A stretch of DNA of 64,000 nt from Halodesulfovibrio marinisediminis DSM 17456 (GCF_900129975.1 NZ_FSRG01000005.1:682001-746000), one strand, 5' to 3'. Positions 16,596-24,729 are shown, counted from the first letter of the stretch. Made by a program: numbers and translations. The notes: generated by a model not told the origin, from the letters alone.

Positions 16596-17632
16596 TAGTG
16601 CACCTCATTGTTCGCTTTTTGCGCGTCTGTGATGGCTTGCTCAATCCATTTTTTTTCAATGTGCTGGCTTAACCATGCAATATACGATGGTGTACTAAGT
16701 TCTTTAAAAGATGCCATTTCTTCAGGCGTCGGAGTGTACACCTTCATTCCTTTTTCTTGTAAGAACTTGATTCGGTTTTCAACTTGAGATTCTACAAATG
16801 TTCGAGTGAGTTCATTTGCTTTCTTGGCTGCAGTACGTATTGCAGATTGTTCTTTCTCAGAAAGATCGTTCATCATCGCATTGTTTACGAGCAGGAACTG
16901 GTCAGAGTACTGTACGTTTGCAAGAGTCAGGTGGTTCTGTACTTCAAAGAGGCTGCCGATGATGATGTATGTAGGGGGATTCATTTGTCCGTCTACTACA
17001 CCGGTTTTCAATGCAAGATAGACTTCTGTCCAAGGGATAGGAGTTCCAGCAGCGCCAAAGGCTTCATACATGGCGACTTGGCTTGCATCCATTGCTCTAA
17101 ATTTTAGTCCCTTAAAGTCTTTTGGGGATTTGATCGGTTTATTGCAGGTGAATGCAATGAAGCCACCTTCTTCGATAACTTCCAGTAACTGGACACCTGT
17201 ACGTTCTTTAAATTCTTCGCGCATCTTCGCCATTACTGGACTTGAATCAAAGAAAATATGTGCAGCCTGGTAGTTCTCAAAAAGGAAAGGTACGTTTGTC
17301 GCAAAAATTTCAGGAAAGACAGTTTCCATACCACCAAAAGACGCAACGTTAATCATTGGGTCTGTCATTACCTGTTCCATGCGTTGTTGCTCATTGCCAA
17401 GTTGGCTGTTTGGGAACAGTTCAATAGTGATGGAAGAGTTGGTCTCTTTTTCTACAAGTTTCTTGAAGCTAGTAGCAAAAACATGAACGGCATTATCTTC
17501 AGCAGAAGCTGGGCCATTGTAGCTCATCTTAATGTTTGTTCCTGCCAATACAGCGGTAGGAATTGTGAGAATAAGAAAGCCCACTAATATTGAGCGTCGG
17601 ATTGATCTCCATGAGAGTTCATTTAATGTCAT
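16595..17632 (-). CDS. dctP: TRAP substrate-binding protein (DctP)
   Basis: A 345-residue periplasmic binding protein. The start at 17632 (MTLNELSWRS) follows GGAGG and gives a proper signal peptide ending TAVLA-GTN; an in-frame upstream ATG at 17689 lacks a ribosome-binding site. The family signature LKFRAMDASQVAMYEAFGA with PWTEVYLALKTGVVDGQ contains the arginine that binds the substrate carboxylate. The ligand is therefore probably an organic acid, unspecified. Confidence 0.94.
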   Translation of the reverse strand: MTLNELSWRSIRRSILVGFLILTIPTAVLAGTNIKMSYNGPASAEDNAVHVFATSFKKLVEKETNSSITIELFPNSQLGNEQQRMEQVMTDPMINVASFGGMETVFPEIFATNVPFLFENYQAAHIFFDSSPVMAKMREEFKERTGVQLLEVIEEGGFIAFTCNKPIKSPKDFKGLKFRAMDASQVAMYEAFGAAGTPIPWTEVYLALKTGVVDGQMNPPTYIIIGSLFEVQNHLTLANVQYSDQFLLVNNAMMNDLSEKEQSAIRTAAKKANELTRTFVESQVENRIKFLQEKGMKVYTPTPEEMASFKELSTPSYIAWLSQHIEKKWIEQAITDAQKANNEVH

Positions 17633-17759
17633 TCCATCCTCCGAAGTTAACTGTAGCGTCTGTCTTGAAAATTGCCTCGTAACCAACAACTTACAATAAC
17701 ACTTTATATAGTATCTGTTCTAAAAAAGAATCTGTATGTCAATGAGTTAGAAAAAAATG

Positions 17760-18980
17760 CTATTCATCTCTTAGCACGCTCAAGACATCGATATTAGAGG
17801 CAACCCATGCAGGATATGCTCCGGCTAGGACGCCGAGCAGGCAGGAGCCGATGGCTGCACCGACAATGAGGATGGGTTTGTATACGTAGGGAAACCCTGC
17901 AACGTAGTAGATGACGGTAATAAGGACGAGGGCGACCAGAGCCCCCAGTGTTCCGCCAATTCCGGATAGTAGACTTGATTCAAGTAAAAATTGAGTCATG
18001 ATGGCGCTACGGCGGGCACCAATGGCGCGTCGGATACCGATTTCCATTTTTCGTGTCTGTACAAGCAGGATCATGATGGAAAGAACCCCCATCGTACCGA
18101 CAGAAAAAGAGATCGACGAGCTCATGAGTCCCAGTAGCCATACAAGCTGTAATGCCTGAGTTTTCAGCGCTGAGAGATCCTTAGGTGAAATGATAAGAAA
18201 GTCTTCATCGGCCTTTCGTTTGACCTTGTGTTGTTTCACCATAATCGCAATTGCAGTTAGTTTTGCAGCTGCCTCATCCTTGTCTGAGTACATGGTCATA
18301 AAGACTCCGGATACCCAGTCCTGATTCGACATTCTACGCATGTACGTTGTGATCGGGACATACACCTGCTCATCTTGATCTGTTCCGGCAAGATCACGCC
18401 CGCGTTTAGGCATAACGCCGATAACGCGTAGGTTTGTAAGATTATATCGGACTATTTTTCCGAGAGCCTGTGTATGGTGTTTGAATAGCTTATTAGCGAT
18501 AGTGAAGCCAAGAACACATACTTTTGCCCGTTGTTCAACATCCTGTTTGGTAAAGAAACTTCCTAAGGTTACTGGAGCAGCACGGATGGCGGGAAAATCT
18601 GCGTTAACAGCAATCAATTGAGAATTAACGGTGTTGCGGCGGTAGGTGATGGTAGAGTCTTTGGTAACAAACGGGGTACCTTGCTTTACGTAAGGATTGT
18701 TTTCCAGCAGGGCATCCACATCTTCCATTTTGAACGTGGTGGTAACTCGGCCGAATCGCAATTCTCCGTTGCGTCGGAAGGTAGGTTGTCCTGCAAGAGC
18801 AACAAGCAGGTTAGGGCCGAGCTTGTCAATTTCCACCTGTGCCTGTGCCTTGAATGCCTCAGAGACGTGGAGAACACCCGTGAGCGCAAGTGTTCCTAAG
18901 AAGACTCCAAGCATAGCAAGCGCAGAACGGAGCTTATGCGTGGCAAGGGAGCGAAGGGCTATACGTAAAGAGTTTAGCAT
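17760..18980 (-). CDS. ABC transporter permease, MacB/FtsX type (second)
   Basis: A 406-residue inner-membrane permease with the MacB architecture: an N-terminal helix (about 16-38), a large periplasmic domain (about 40-275) and three C-terminal helices (about 285-310, 335-365, 375-395). The motif EIGIRRAIGARRSAIMTQFLLES is the coupling region. The ATG at 18980 overlaps the previous stop as TGATG and has GGGGAG seven bases upstream. It pairs with the permease at 18980-20236; the matching ATPase and adaptor genes are 5.7 kb upstream. Confidence 0.9.
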   Translation of the reverse strand: MLNSLRIALRSLATHKLRSALAMLGVFLGTLALTGVLHVSEAFKAQAQVEIDKLGPNLLVALAGQPTFRRNGELRFGRVTTTFKMEDVDALLENNPYVKQGTPFVTKDSTITYRRNTVNSQLIAVNADFPAIRAAPVTLGSFFTKQDVEQRAKVCVLGFTIANKLFKHHTQALGKIVRYNLTNLRVIGVMPKRGRDLAGTDQDEQVYVPITTYMRRMSNQDWVSGVFMTMYSDKDEAAAKLTAIAIMVKQHKVKRKADEDFLIISPKDLSALKTQALQLVWLLGLMSSSISFSVGTMGVLSIMILLVQTRKMEIGIRRAIGARRSAIMTQFLLESSLLSGIGGTLGALVALVLITVIYYVAGFPYVYKPILIVGAAIGSCLLGVLAGAYPAWVASNIDVLSVLRDE

Positions 18981-20236
18981 CACATGTCTCCCCGTAATGC
19001 GCGGATTGGATCAAGTTCTGCAGCTTGTCGTGCAGGCCCGAGTCCGAAGATAATGCCGACAGCCATGGCTGCTCCAAGTGCAGTTAGGAAAATTTTGAGT
19101 GATAATTGTATCTTAATAAGCTGAAAGATAAAAAGCACTCGCGCCAGCGTAATGCCCATCGCAACCCCGATTATACCTCCTATGATAGTCAAGAGTACTG
19201 CTTCCAGCAGGAATTGCCGTATTATTGCTCCTTTAGTGGCACCTATGGCACGTTTTAACCCGATTTCAACAGTCCGTTCGGACACGGAAAGATAGAATAA
19301 ATTTGCCAGTACAAAACCACCAACGATCATGGCGGTGACTGCTGTTATGCCAAGAAATATTGTTAATCCGCCTTTAAGGGCGGCGAGAAATTCTTGTACT
19401 TCTTTAGCAGAAAGTATGGTGAAGTCATTTGGTTCACCAGAGGGGATCTTATGAAGATGACGCAGGAAACTGGTTAGGTTATCGACATTGGTCTGCATGT
19501 TTTTTGCGTCAAGAAATTTAATACGCAGGCCTATGAAGTATTGTCTGTTGGCACCAAAGCGTTGTGCTAATGTAGTTAAAGGAACAATGATACGGTCATC
19601 AATGCTTACCCCACTGCCTCCAGTGAATCCCCTGTGGGTTAATTCTCCAACAATGGTCAAGGGGATCGAATCGATGAATATAGTTTTACTGATGGGGCTC
19701 TCCTTTTTAGTAAAAAGAGCCTTGGAGACGGCTTCGCCAACCAAACATACTCTTAATCCCCGTGTAATGTCTTCTTGTGTAAGATCTCTTCCGGACTTGA
19801 GCGGCCAGTTCCATGCCTTGCTATAGTTGGCAGATGTGCCAATAACAACTGCAACGTCCCAGCTTTTGTTTTTGTACCGAACTTTTTTCCCTCGTACTGT
19901 TCCTAATGGCACTACGAGGTATGTTCCCGGTAACGAGCGTTTGATCTGCATCAGATCATTCCACGAAAGCGTAAGCATTCGTTGCCCCACTGGACGGGTA
20001 AAAATATCACCGCCTATCACAAGTACGGCATCTGGTCCGAATGATTCAGTAAGCTCTTCTGCTTTTTGATTTGCACCGTCGTGTGCGGCAATAATGACCG
20101 TTAATGAAGCAATCCCCAACGATATTGAAATAATAACAAAGAGCGAGCGTATCTTATACGCCCACAGTGATTGCAGCGCGAGGAGTCCTATTCTGCCCAT
20201 AAAGGCAAGTTCTGATTTTAGGTTGCGGATGTTCAT
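18980..20236 (-). CDS. ABC transporter permease, MacB/FtsX type (first)
   Basis: A 418-residue permease with the same layout: N-terminal helix (about 28-52), periplasmic domain, then a three-helix FtsX domain with TVEIGLKRAIGATKGAIIRQFLLEA. The C-terminus ends LDPIRALRGDM, typical of Lol/Mac permeases. No strong Shine-Dalgarno is seen at the ATG. With its overlapping partner it would form the membrane dimer of a lipoprotein- or macrolide-type exporter. Confidence 0.88.
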   Translation of the reverse strand: MNIRNLKSELAFMGRIGLLALQSLWAYKIRSLFVIISISLGIASLTVIIAAHDGANQKAEELTESFGPDAVLVIGGDIFTRPVGQRMLTLSWNDLMQIKRSLPGTYLVVPLGTVRGKKVRYKNKSWDVAVVIGTSANYSKAWNWPLKSGRDLTQEDITRGLRVCLVGEAVSKALFTKKESPISKTIFIDSIPLTIVGELTHRGFTGGSGVSIDDRIIVPLTTLAQRFGANRQYFIGLRIKFLDAKNMQTNVDNLTSFLRHLHKIPSGEPNDFTILSAKEVQEFLAALKGGLTIFLGITAVTAMIVGGFVLANLFYLSVSERTVEIGLKRAIGATKGAIIRQFLLEAVLLTIIGGIIGVAMGITLARVLFIFQLIKIQLSLKIFLTALGAAMAVGIIFGLGPARQAAELDPIRALRGDM

Positions 20237-20345
20237 TCATTGTATTGTACCTTAGATGGGCACTGGAACAAGAGAGATTGCGTATAAATTCAAGATGTTT
20301 TCGGTGTTGGAACTAACCTTATACAACCGCTGGGTAAAGCTTGTT

Positions 20346-20383
20346 TAAAAAACGTCCGGCTTACGCACACATTGTAAGCCGGA
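20346..20383 (-). terminator. Rho-independent terminator
   Basis: Twelve-base stem CGTCCGGCTTAC / GTAAGCCGGACG, followed on the minus strand by TTTTTTAAAC. It ends the structured RNA at 20384-20561, or the second symporter's transcript, and shields the permease genes. Confidence 0.9.
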
Positions 20384-20395
20384 CGCTAGGGGGAC

Positions 20396-20561
20396 TCAAA
20401 AGAACGGAAGTGTCTCAGGGAGGGAGCAACTATGCTGATATCCGTGTGTAAGCAAGGTCGGGATGTTTATGTCTCAGCAACTAAATAAACAGGAATGTAG
20501 TTGCTGAGTTGATTGTATGGAGTGAGACAAGCTCAACACGCACATCAGATCGTTCTTTTGA
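20396..20561 (-). ncRNA. Candidate structured RNA
   Basis: Nested perfect inverted repeats: TCAAAAGAACG / CGTTCTTTTGA (20396-20406, 20551-20561), TGTCTCA / TGAGACA (20411-20417, 20523-20529) and CTCAGCAACTA / TAGTTGCTGAG (20473-20483, 20498-20508). On the minus strand a TATATT -10-like box ends at the first base of the outer stem, and a strong terminator follows, giving a transcript of about 215 bases. A further helix crossing the second stem suggests a pseudoknot. No family recognised; a leader of the permease genes or a small MITE are alternatives. Confidence 0.45.
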
Positions 20562-20587
20562 ATATAAACTAAGTAATTGGAGGTGTG

Positions 20588-20649
20588 TTATGGCAGCAGG
20601 GAAACACAAGGCCATCACAGCTGTTGTGATATTTCTTCTGCTGCCATAA
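20588..20649. repeat. Inverted repeat containing a possible 19-residue frame
   Basis: TTATGGCAGCAG (20588-20599) and CTGCTGCCATAA (20638-20649) are perfect complements around an inner ATCACA / TGTGAT repeat. On the plus strand GGAGG precedes an ATG at 20590 opening a 19-codon frame with a hydrophobic end (ITAVVIFLLLP). It could be a 3' stem of the symporter mRNA or a tiny peptide gene. Confidence 0.4.
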
Positions 20650-20675
20650 CGAATCTCTATTTGCCCAATGCGTTG

Positions 20676-22277
20676 CTAGCAGTTTTGCCAGCATAATTGG
20701 ATATGGTCTTTTGCGAGGCTGCGGGATACGAGGCTTACCCCGATAGCCAGCGCAATAGATATCGGCAGAGCAACAACGTTCGGGTCAACCCATTGGAGGA
20801 GAAACATGGTGCTGCCCGGAGCTGCATCTGCAACTAATGTTACTTTTCCAAAAAGTGTCTGGCATAAGCCAATGGCTGCTGCTTCTTTTTTATGGACAAA
20901 CAGCATCCACAGCATGGAAACGGTGAATCCGCCTACAATAGAAACTTTGGCTCCAGTTTTTGTTATGCCTTTCCAGTAAAGGCCGAGTACGTATGCCGGT
21001 AAGAAGGTTGCTCCACTTAATCCAAAGAAGAATGCGGTTGCGCGCGCTACGATGGAAGGAGGAAGCAGCCATGCCCACACGAGAGTAGCAATGATCGTAG
21101 CAACAATTCCGAGTTGGCTGATGGATGAGGCGCTCAGATTGTTTTTGCGCTGTATGAGGTTTCTGGAGACGTCATGCGCAAGAGAGGTTCCACCAATGTG
21201 GAACTGGCTGGAGAGTGTGGACATGGCTGCGGCAAACATAGCCAGCAGAAACATGGCAGAGAACCAAGGCGGCATTACTTTTTCAATAAAAACGGGAACA
21301 ATTTTATCAAGGTTGCCGCCAGCCATCTGAATGCTGATTTTGCCAAACTGGTTTAAGAAAATTGCGTTTGAAAGTGCACCTACAACGTAGATAACACCAA
21401 TTGTGAGCAAGATGAAAACAGAGCCGTACAACACAGCGCGGTTGAGTTCTCTATCACTGGAAACTGTCATGAATCGTACAGCAAGCTGTGGTTGCGCCAG
21501 CACACCTACGCCTACACCGTATACAATAGTAGTGTAGATAACGAGCCACAGTGGTGAGCCTGTTTTTGTGCCTTGCGTCCAGCCTAAGATACCGCCTTTC
21601 TGTAATGCTTCAGGTACAAGGTGCGCCATAGATGTGAGTGTCTCATGCGCCGGTACTACGCCTCCGAGCAGGTAGTAGGTGTAGCCCAGCAGAAAGACCA
21701 TCATGCCAACCATAATAGTTCCTTGAAACGCGTCTGTGTACATTACGGCTTTCATGCCGCCAGTGATAACGTACAGGGAAAGGATTGCTGTAATACCTAT
21801 AAGCATCCATTCGTATGGCAGACCTAAAGAAACTTCAGTCATGCGGCAGATGCCGGTAAGAACCGCAGCAGCGTAAACCGGAATAAAGAAAAAGATAATG
21901 CCGCCCGAGAAGCTTTGGATAAATTTAGAGTTGTAGCGTTTACCAAGCAGTTCAGGAAAGGTGTGGCAATTGAGCACTAAACCCATGCGACGGGTACGTT
22001 TACCAAGAAATACCATCGCAATGAAGATCCCAACAAAGATATTCAAGAATGCCAGCCACAAAAGTGACATGCCAAACATGGCCGCAACGCCACCAAAGCC
22101 AATAATGGCAGAGGTGGATATAAAGGTTGCACCATACGACATAGCCATAACGAAAGGATTAACGGAACGTCCGGCGAGCATGTAGTCTCCGGCGTTTTTT
22201 GTTTCTTTCCATCCTTTCCAGCCTAAGTAGAAGACGATTCCAAAGTAGAGCAGTGAGGTTATCAGTTTAACGGCCAT
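20676..22277 (-). CDS. Sodium:solute symporter (SSS), Tyr-leader copy
   Basis: A 533-residue cation-coupled importer with about 13 membrane helices of the LeuT-fold SSS family. Landmarks are the N-terminal GDYMLAGRSVNPFVMAMSYGATFISTSAIIGFGGVAA (about 31-67), FPELLGKRYNSKFIQ (about 108-122), YVITGGMKAVMYTDAFQG and, near helix 8, MSTLSSQFHIGGTSLAHDV, the sodium-site region. It is very close in sequence to the symporter at 22952-24547. It follows a 53-residue accessory membrane protein and a Tyr-rich leader peptide with terminator, so tyrosine-responsive control and an aromatic substrate are inferred. Confidence 0.93.
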   Translation of the reverse strand: MAVKLITSLLYFGIVFYLGWKGWKETKNAGDYMLAGRSVNPFVMAMSYGATFISTSAIIGFGGVAAMFGMSLLWLAFLNIFVGIFIAMVFLGKRTRRMGLVLNCHTFPELLGKRYNSKFIQSFSGGIIFFFIPVYAAAVLTGICRMTEVSLGLPYEWMLIGITAILSLYVITGGMKAVMYTDAFQGTIMVGMMVFLLGYTYYLLGGVVPAHETLTSMAHLVPEALQKGGILGWTQGTKTGSPLWLVIYTTIVYGVGVGVLAQPQLAVRFMTVSSDRELNRAVLYGSVFILLTIGVIYVVGALSNAIFLNQFGKISIQMAGGNLDKIVPVFIEKVMPPWFSAMFLLAMFAAAMSTLSSQFHIGGTSLAHDVSRNLIQRKNNLSASSISQLGIVATIIATLVWAWLLPPSIVARATAFFFGLSGATFLPAYVLGLYWKGITKTGAKVSIVGGFTVSMLWMLFVHKKEAAAIGLCQTLFGKVTLVADAAPGSTMFLLQWVDPNVVALPISIALAIGVSLVSRSLAKDHIQLCWQNC

Positions 22278-22293
22278 GTCGTATTCTCTCCAG

Positions 22294-22455
22294 TTAGTTA
22301 TCAGTGCTTTCCTGCACTAACGATTCAATATTAATTTTGTCTGGCGTACCTGCGTTGTTCCAATTTGCGATGCCGTACGCAACGCAACCGATAGTTGATA
22401 TGATGCAGAGCCAGTAAGGTAGAGCAGTCTCAAAACTTCCAAGTCCTAAAAGCAT
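22294..22455 (-). CDS. Symporter small accessory membrane protein, Tyr-leader copy
   Basis: A 53-residue protein beginning MLLGLGSFETALPYWLCIIS with one membrane helix (about 10-29), then WNNAG and a short acidic tail. The start at 22455 has AAGGAG 6-9 bases upstream; a longer upstream frame would run into the terminator. It matches the small accessory proteins encoded directly before certain SSS symporters, probably an assembly or gating partner. The paralogue is at 24562-24729. It ends 16 bases before its symporter. Confidence 0.85.
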   Translation of the reverse strand: MLLGLGSFETALPYWLCIISTIGCVAYGIANWNNAGTPDKINIESLVQESTDN

Positions 22456-22480
22456 CAGCTTCTCCTTTTTGCATAAAAAA

Positions 22481-22506
22481 AAACCGCAGGTTCTCACCTG
22501 CGGTTT
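22481..22506 (-). terminator. Attenuator terminator of the Tyr-leader module
   Basis: AAACCGCAGG / CCTGCGGTTT stem (ten pairs, 6-base loop), followed on the minus strand by an uninterrupted T-run and, after about 20 bases, by the accessory-protein start. It sits between promoter and gene, so it must be relieved for expression. Confidence 0.92.
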
Positions 22507-22579
22507 TTCGGTATACTTTCCTTAATCTATTTGCGTGCGATTAGGCACACTCAACCGATCCGCAGGTCTTGGAGACGCG
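22496..22579 (-). promoter_or_regulatory. Antiterminator and pause hairpin, Tyr leader
   Basis: The leader segment complementary to 22560-22567 can pair with the 5' arm of the terminator (22496-22503), eight pairs, extended by CGGT/ACCG (22554-22557 with 22509-22512). The same leader segment can instead join the hairpin 22561-22579, whose upstream arm lies just after the Tyr codons. A ribosome stalled on those codons would break the first hairpin and favour antitermination. The logic follows classical trp/phe attenuation; the pairings are read from the sequence. Confidence 0.75.
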
Positions 22580-22633
22580 GTAACCATAATATGCATAAAA
22601 ATAGCTGTTCATATGGCGGTTGATTGTGTTCAT
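22541..22633 (-). CDS. Tyr-rich leader peptide
   Basis: A 30-codon frame upstream of the accessory protein. Residues 11-19 read YFYAYYGYR, five Tyr codons (TAT/TAC) in eight positions; the end reads TCGSVECA. It aligns with the Phe-rich leader at 24810-24899, where the same positions are Phe. The last codons hold the CCTGCGG needed for the RNA switch, which explains the conserved CGSVEC. Its ribosome-binding site is weak (AAAGAA). It presumably acts only in cis, as a sensor of Tyr-tRNA charging. Confidence 0.82.
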   Translation of the reverse strand: MNTINRHMNSYFYAYYGYRVSKTCGSVECA

Positions 22634-22640
22634 GGATTCT

Positions 22641-22669
22641 TTGTATCCATTCTAATACAAAAATGTCAA
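22641..22669 (-). promoter_or_regulatory. Promoter of the Tyr-leader module
   Basis: Minus strand TTGACA (22664-22669), 17-base spacer, ATACAA (22641-22646). The block TTGACATTTTTGTAT is identical in front of the Phe leader. The perfect -35 is certain; the exact -10 is less so. Confidence 0.65.
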
Positions 22670-22740
22670 GTTCGACAAAGCAGAAAAGTGTGATTTTTTC
22701 GATATCGTCGAAACTGTGAATTTATGAGATGAGAAAAGTA

Positions 22741-22772
22741 AAAGGCTGGCCTTGTGCATAGGACAGCCTTTT
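22741..22772. terminator. Terminator after the Phe-leader symporter
   Basis: Imperfect stem AAGGCTG...CAGCCTT with flanking A and T runs, between the symporter stop (22952) and the promoter of the Tyr-leader module. It separates the two modules into independent units. Confidence 0.65.
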
Positions 22773-22833
22773 TTAGGGGAATGGTATGGAGCATGAGCCG
22801 TGAGGCTTTTAAGTAACGGGCTAGGCTCGCTGA

Positions 22834-22925
22834 TAAAAGTTTTAGGAGATTTTTAAGAACCTTTTTTTAAAAAGGTTCTTAAAGTTCAGCTGACAAGCGC
22901 CGCCGGAGGTTGGGGTCGTAGGCTT
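22834..22925. repeat. Dispersed intergenic repeat, copy 2
   Basis: TAAAAGTTTTAGGAGA, then a perfect 15-base hairpin (22852-22866 with 22869-22883; core AAGAACCTTTTT), then AAGCGCCGCCGGAGG. The order and the end motifs match copy 1 at about 11655-11785. No coding potential seen. Confidence 0.55.
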
Positions 22926-22951
22926 GCCGAAAGCAAGCAACGATTGCCCAG

Positions 22952-24547
22952 TTAGTTGTTTTGCCAGCAAAACTGAATGTGATCTTCAGCAAGACTGCGG
23001 GATAGCAGACTTGCGACGACTGCAATGGTCATAGACACAGGCAGAGCGACAACGTTCGGGTCTACCCACTGGAGCAGGAACATTACGCTACCGGGTGCTG
23101 CATCCGCCACAAGGGTGGCTTTGCCGAAGAGTGCTTTACAGAGCCCGATGGCAACAGCTTCTTTTTTGTGGATGAAGAGCATCCAAAGCATGGATACGGT
23201 AAATCCGCCTACCATTGAGAGCTTGGCTCCAGCTTTGGTCATACCCTTCCAGTAGAGGCCGAATATATAGGCAGGAAGGAATGCTGCACCAGTAAGACCG
23301 AAGAAGAATGCAGTTGCACGCGCAACGATGGACGGTGGCAGGAGCCACGCCCAGACCAGTGTTGCGAGGATAGTGGCAAAGATGCCGAGCTGGTTTACCT
23401 GCTTTGTATCACGCTTGGTAGGCATGACAACCTGTGAGACATCGTTTGCGAGAGATGTTCCGCCAATGTGGAACTGGCTGGAAAGGGTAGACATGGCTGC
23501 GGCGAACATGGCGAGCAGGAATGCTGCTGAGAACCACGGCGGCATAATGCTCTCAATGAAGACAGGAATAATCTTGTCGAGGTTACCGCCAGCCATTTGA
23601 ATGCTGATCTTACCAAATTTTTCAAGGAAGATTGCGTTGGAAAGCGCGCCTACTACGAAGATAACGAATACTGTGAGCAGAAGAAAAATAGCACCGTAGA
23701 GTACTGCTCGGTTGAGTTCTCTATCGCTGGATACGGTCATGAAACGTACGGCGAGCTGTGGTTGTGCGAGTACGCCGATGCCTACACCGTATACAAGTGT
23801 TGTGTAGATAACGAGCCAAAGTGGAGTGCCTTGCGCGGAACCTTGTGTCCAACCGAGGATGCCGCCCTTTTGAAGCGCCTGCGGCATGAGGTGGGACATG
23901 GCAGTGAGCTTTTCATGTGCGGGAACGACACCACCGAGGAGGTAGTATGTGTAGCCGATAAGGAAGAGCATCATCGCTGCCATGATGGTTCCTTGGAACG
24001 CGTCAGTGTACATTACTGCTTTCATGCCACCAGTTATGACATAGACGGATAGAATGGCTGTAATACCGATGAGCATCCACTCATAAGGCAGACCAAGGGA
24101 TACCTCTGTCATTCGACAAATTCCGGTGAGTACTGCAGCTGCGTAAACAGGGATGAAGAAAAAGATGATGCCACCGGAGAATGACTGTACGAATTTAGAA
24201 TTGTAACGTTTCCCCAACAGTTCTGGGAAGGTGTGACAGTTTAAGGTAAGTCCCATGCGGCGTGTGCGCTTGCCGAGGAATACCATGGCGATGAATACGC
24301 CTACAAAGATAGTAAGAAAGGCAAGCCAGAGTAAAGGCATTCCGAACATTGCCGCAACACCACCAAAGCCGATGATAGCGGAGGTGGATACGAATGTTGC
24401 ACCATATGACATGGCCATGATGAACGGGTTAACAGAGCGTCCAGCAAGCATGTAGTCGCTTGTGCCTTTGGTCTCTTTCCAACCTTTCCAGCCCAGATAA
24501 AAAACTGCTGCGAAGTACAGCATCGCGGTAATAATTTTGACGGCCAC
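22952..24547 (-). CDS. Sodium:solute symporter (SSS), Phe-leader copy
   Basis: A 531-residue paralogue of the symporter at 20676-22277, nearly collinear along its length: same N-terminal GRSVNPFIMAMSYGATFVSTSAIIGFGG, FPELLGKRYNSKFVQSFSGG and MSTLSSQFHIGGTSLANDV. About 13 membrane helices. Differences cluster in loops (AQGTPLW versus KTGSPLW) and near residues 380-400. It follows a 55-residue accessory protein and a Phe-rich leader with attenuator, so a phenylalanine-related substrate is inferred from regulation only. Confidence 0.93.
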   Translation of the reverse strand: MAVKIITAMLYFAAVFYLGWKGWKETKGTSDYMLAGRSVNPFIMAMSYGATFVSTSAIIGFGGVAAMFGMPLLWLAFLTIFVGVFIAMVFLGKRTRRMGLTLNCHTFPELLGKRYNSKFVQSFSGGIIFFFIPVYAAAVLTGICRMTEVSLGLPYEWMLIGITAILSVYVITGGMKAVMYTDAFQGTIMAAMMLFLIGYTYYLLGGVVPAHEKLTAMSHLMPQALQKGGILGWTQGSAQGTPLWLVIYTTLVYGVGIGVLAQPQLAVRFMTVSSDRELNRAVLYGAIFLLLTVFVIFVVGALSNAIFLEKFGKISIQMAGGNLDKIIPVFIESIMPPWFSAAFLLAMFAAAMSTLSSQFHIGGTSLANDVSQVVMPTKRDTKQVNQLGIFATILATLVWAWLLPPSIVARATAFFFGLTGAAFLPAYIFGLYWKGMTKAGAKLSMVGGFTVSMLWMLFIHKKEAVAIGLCKALFGKATLVADAAPGSVMFLLQWVDPNVVALPVSMTIAVVASLLSRSLAEDHIQFCWQNN

Positions 24548-24561
24548 GTCAAGTTCTCCTC

Positions 24562-24729
24562 TTAGTTGTCAGTGCTGTCTTGCACTATTAATTCGACTTC
24601 AGCTGTAACGGTGTCAGGCTCGCCTGCGTTGTTCCAGTTTTTAATTCCGTAGGCGATGCAGCCAATGGTAGACAAAATACAAAGCCAGTATGGTAGTGCT
24701 GTTTCAATGCTTCCAAGTCCAAGTAACAT
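24562..24729 (-). CDS. Symporter small accessory membrane protein, Phe-leader copy
   Basis: A 55-residue protein starting MLLGLGSIETALPYWLCILS, one membrane helix, then NWNNAGEPD and an acidic tail ending QDSTDN. It is clearly homologous to the 53-residue protein at 22294-22455. The ATG at 24729 follows AAGGAG by 6-7 bases, and the stop is 14 bases before the symporter start, so the pair is one translational unit. Confidence 0.87.
   Translation of the reverse strand: MLLGLGSIETALPYWLCILSTIGCIAYGIKNWNNAGEPDTVTAEVELIVQDSTDN

Noticed and set aside
20590-20649. Branched-chain leader peptide
   Set aside because: The Ile/Val/Leu-rich end recalls ilv leaders, but no plus-strand gene follows.
22690-22712. 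TTTCGATATCGTCGAAA palindrome as an operator
   Set aside because: Short, in an A/T-rich stretch between modules, with no promoter beside it; could be chance.
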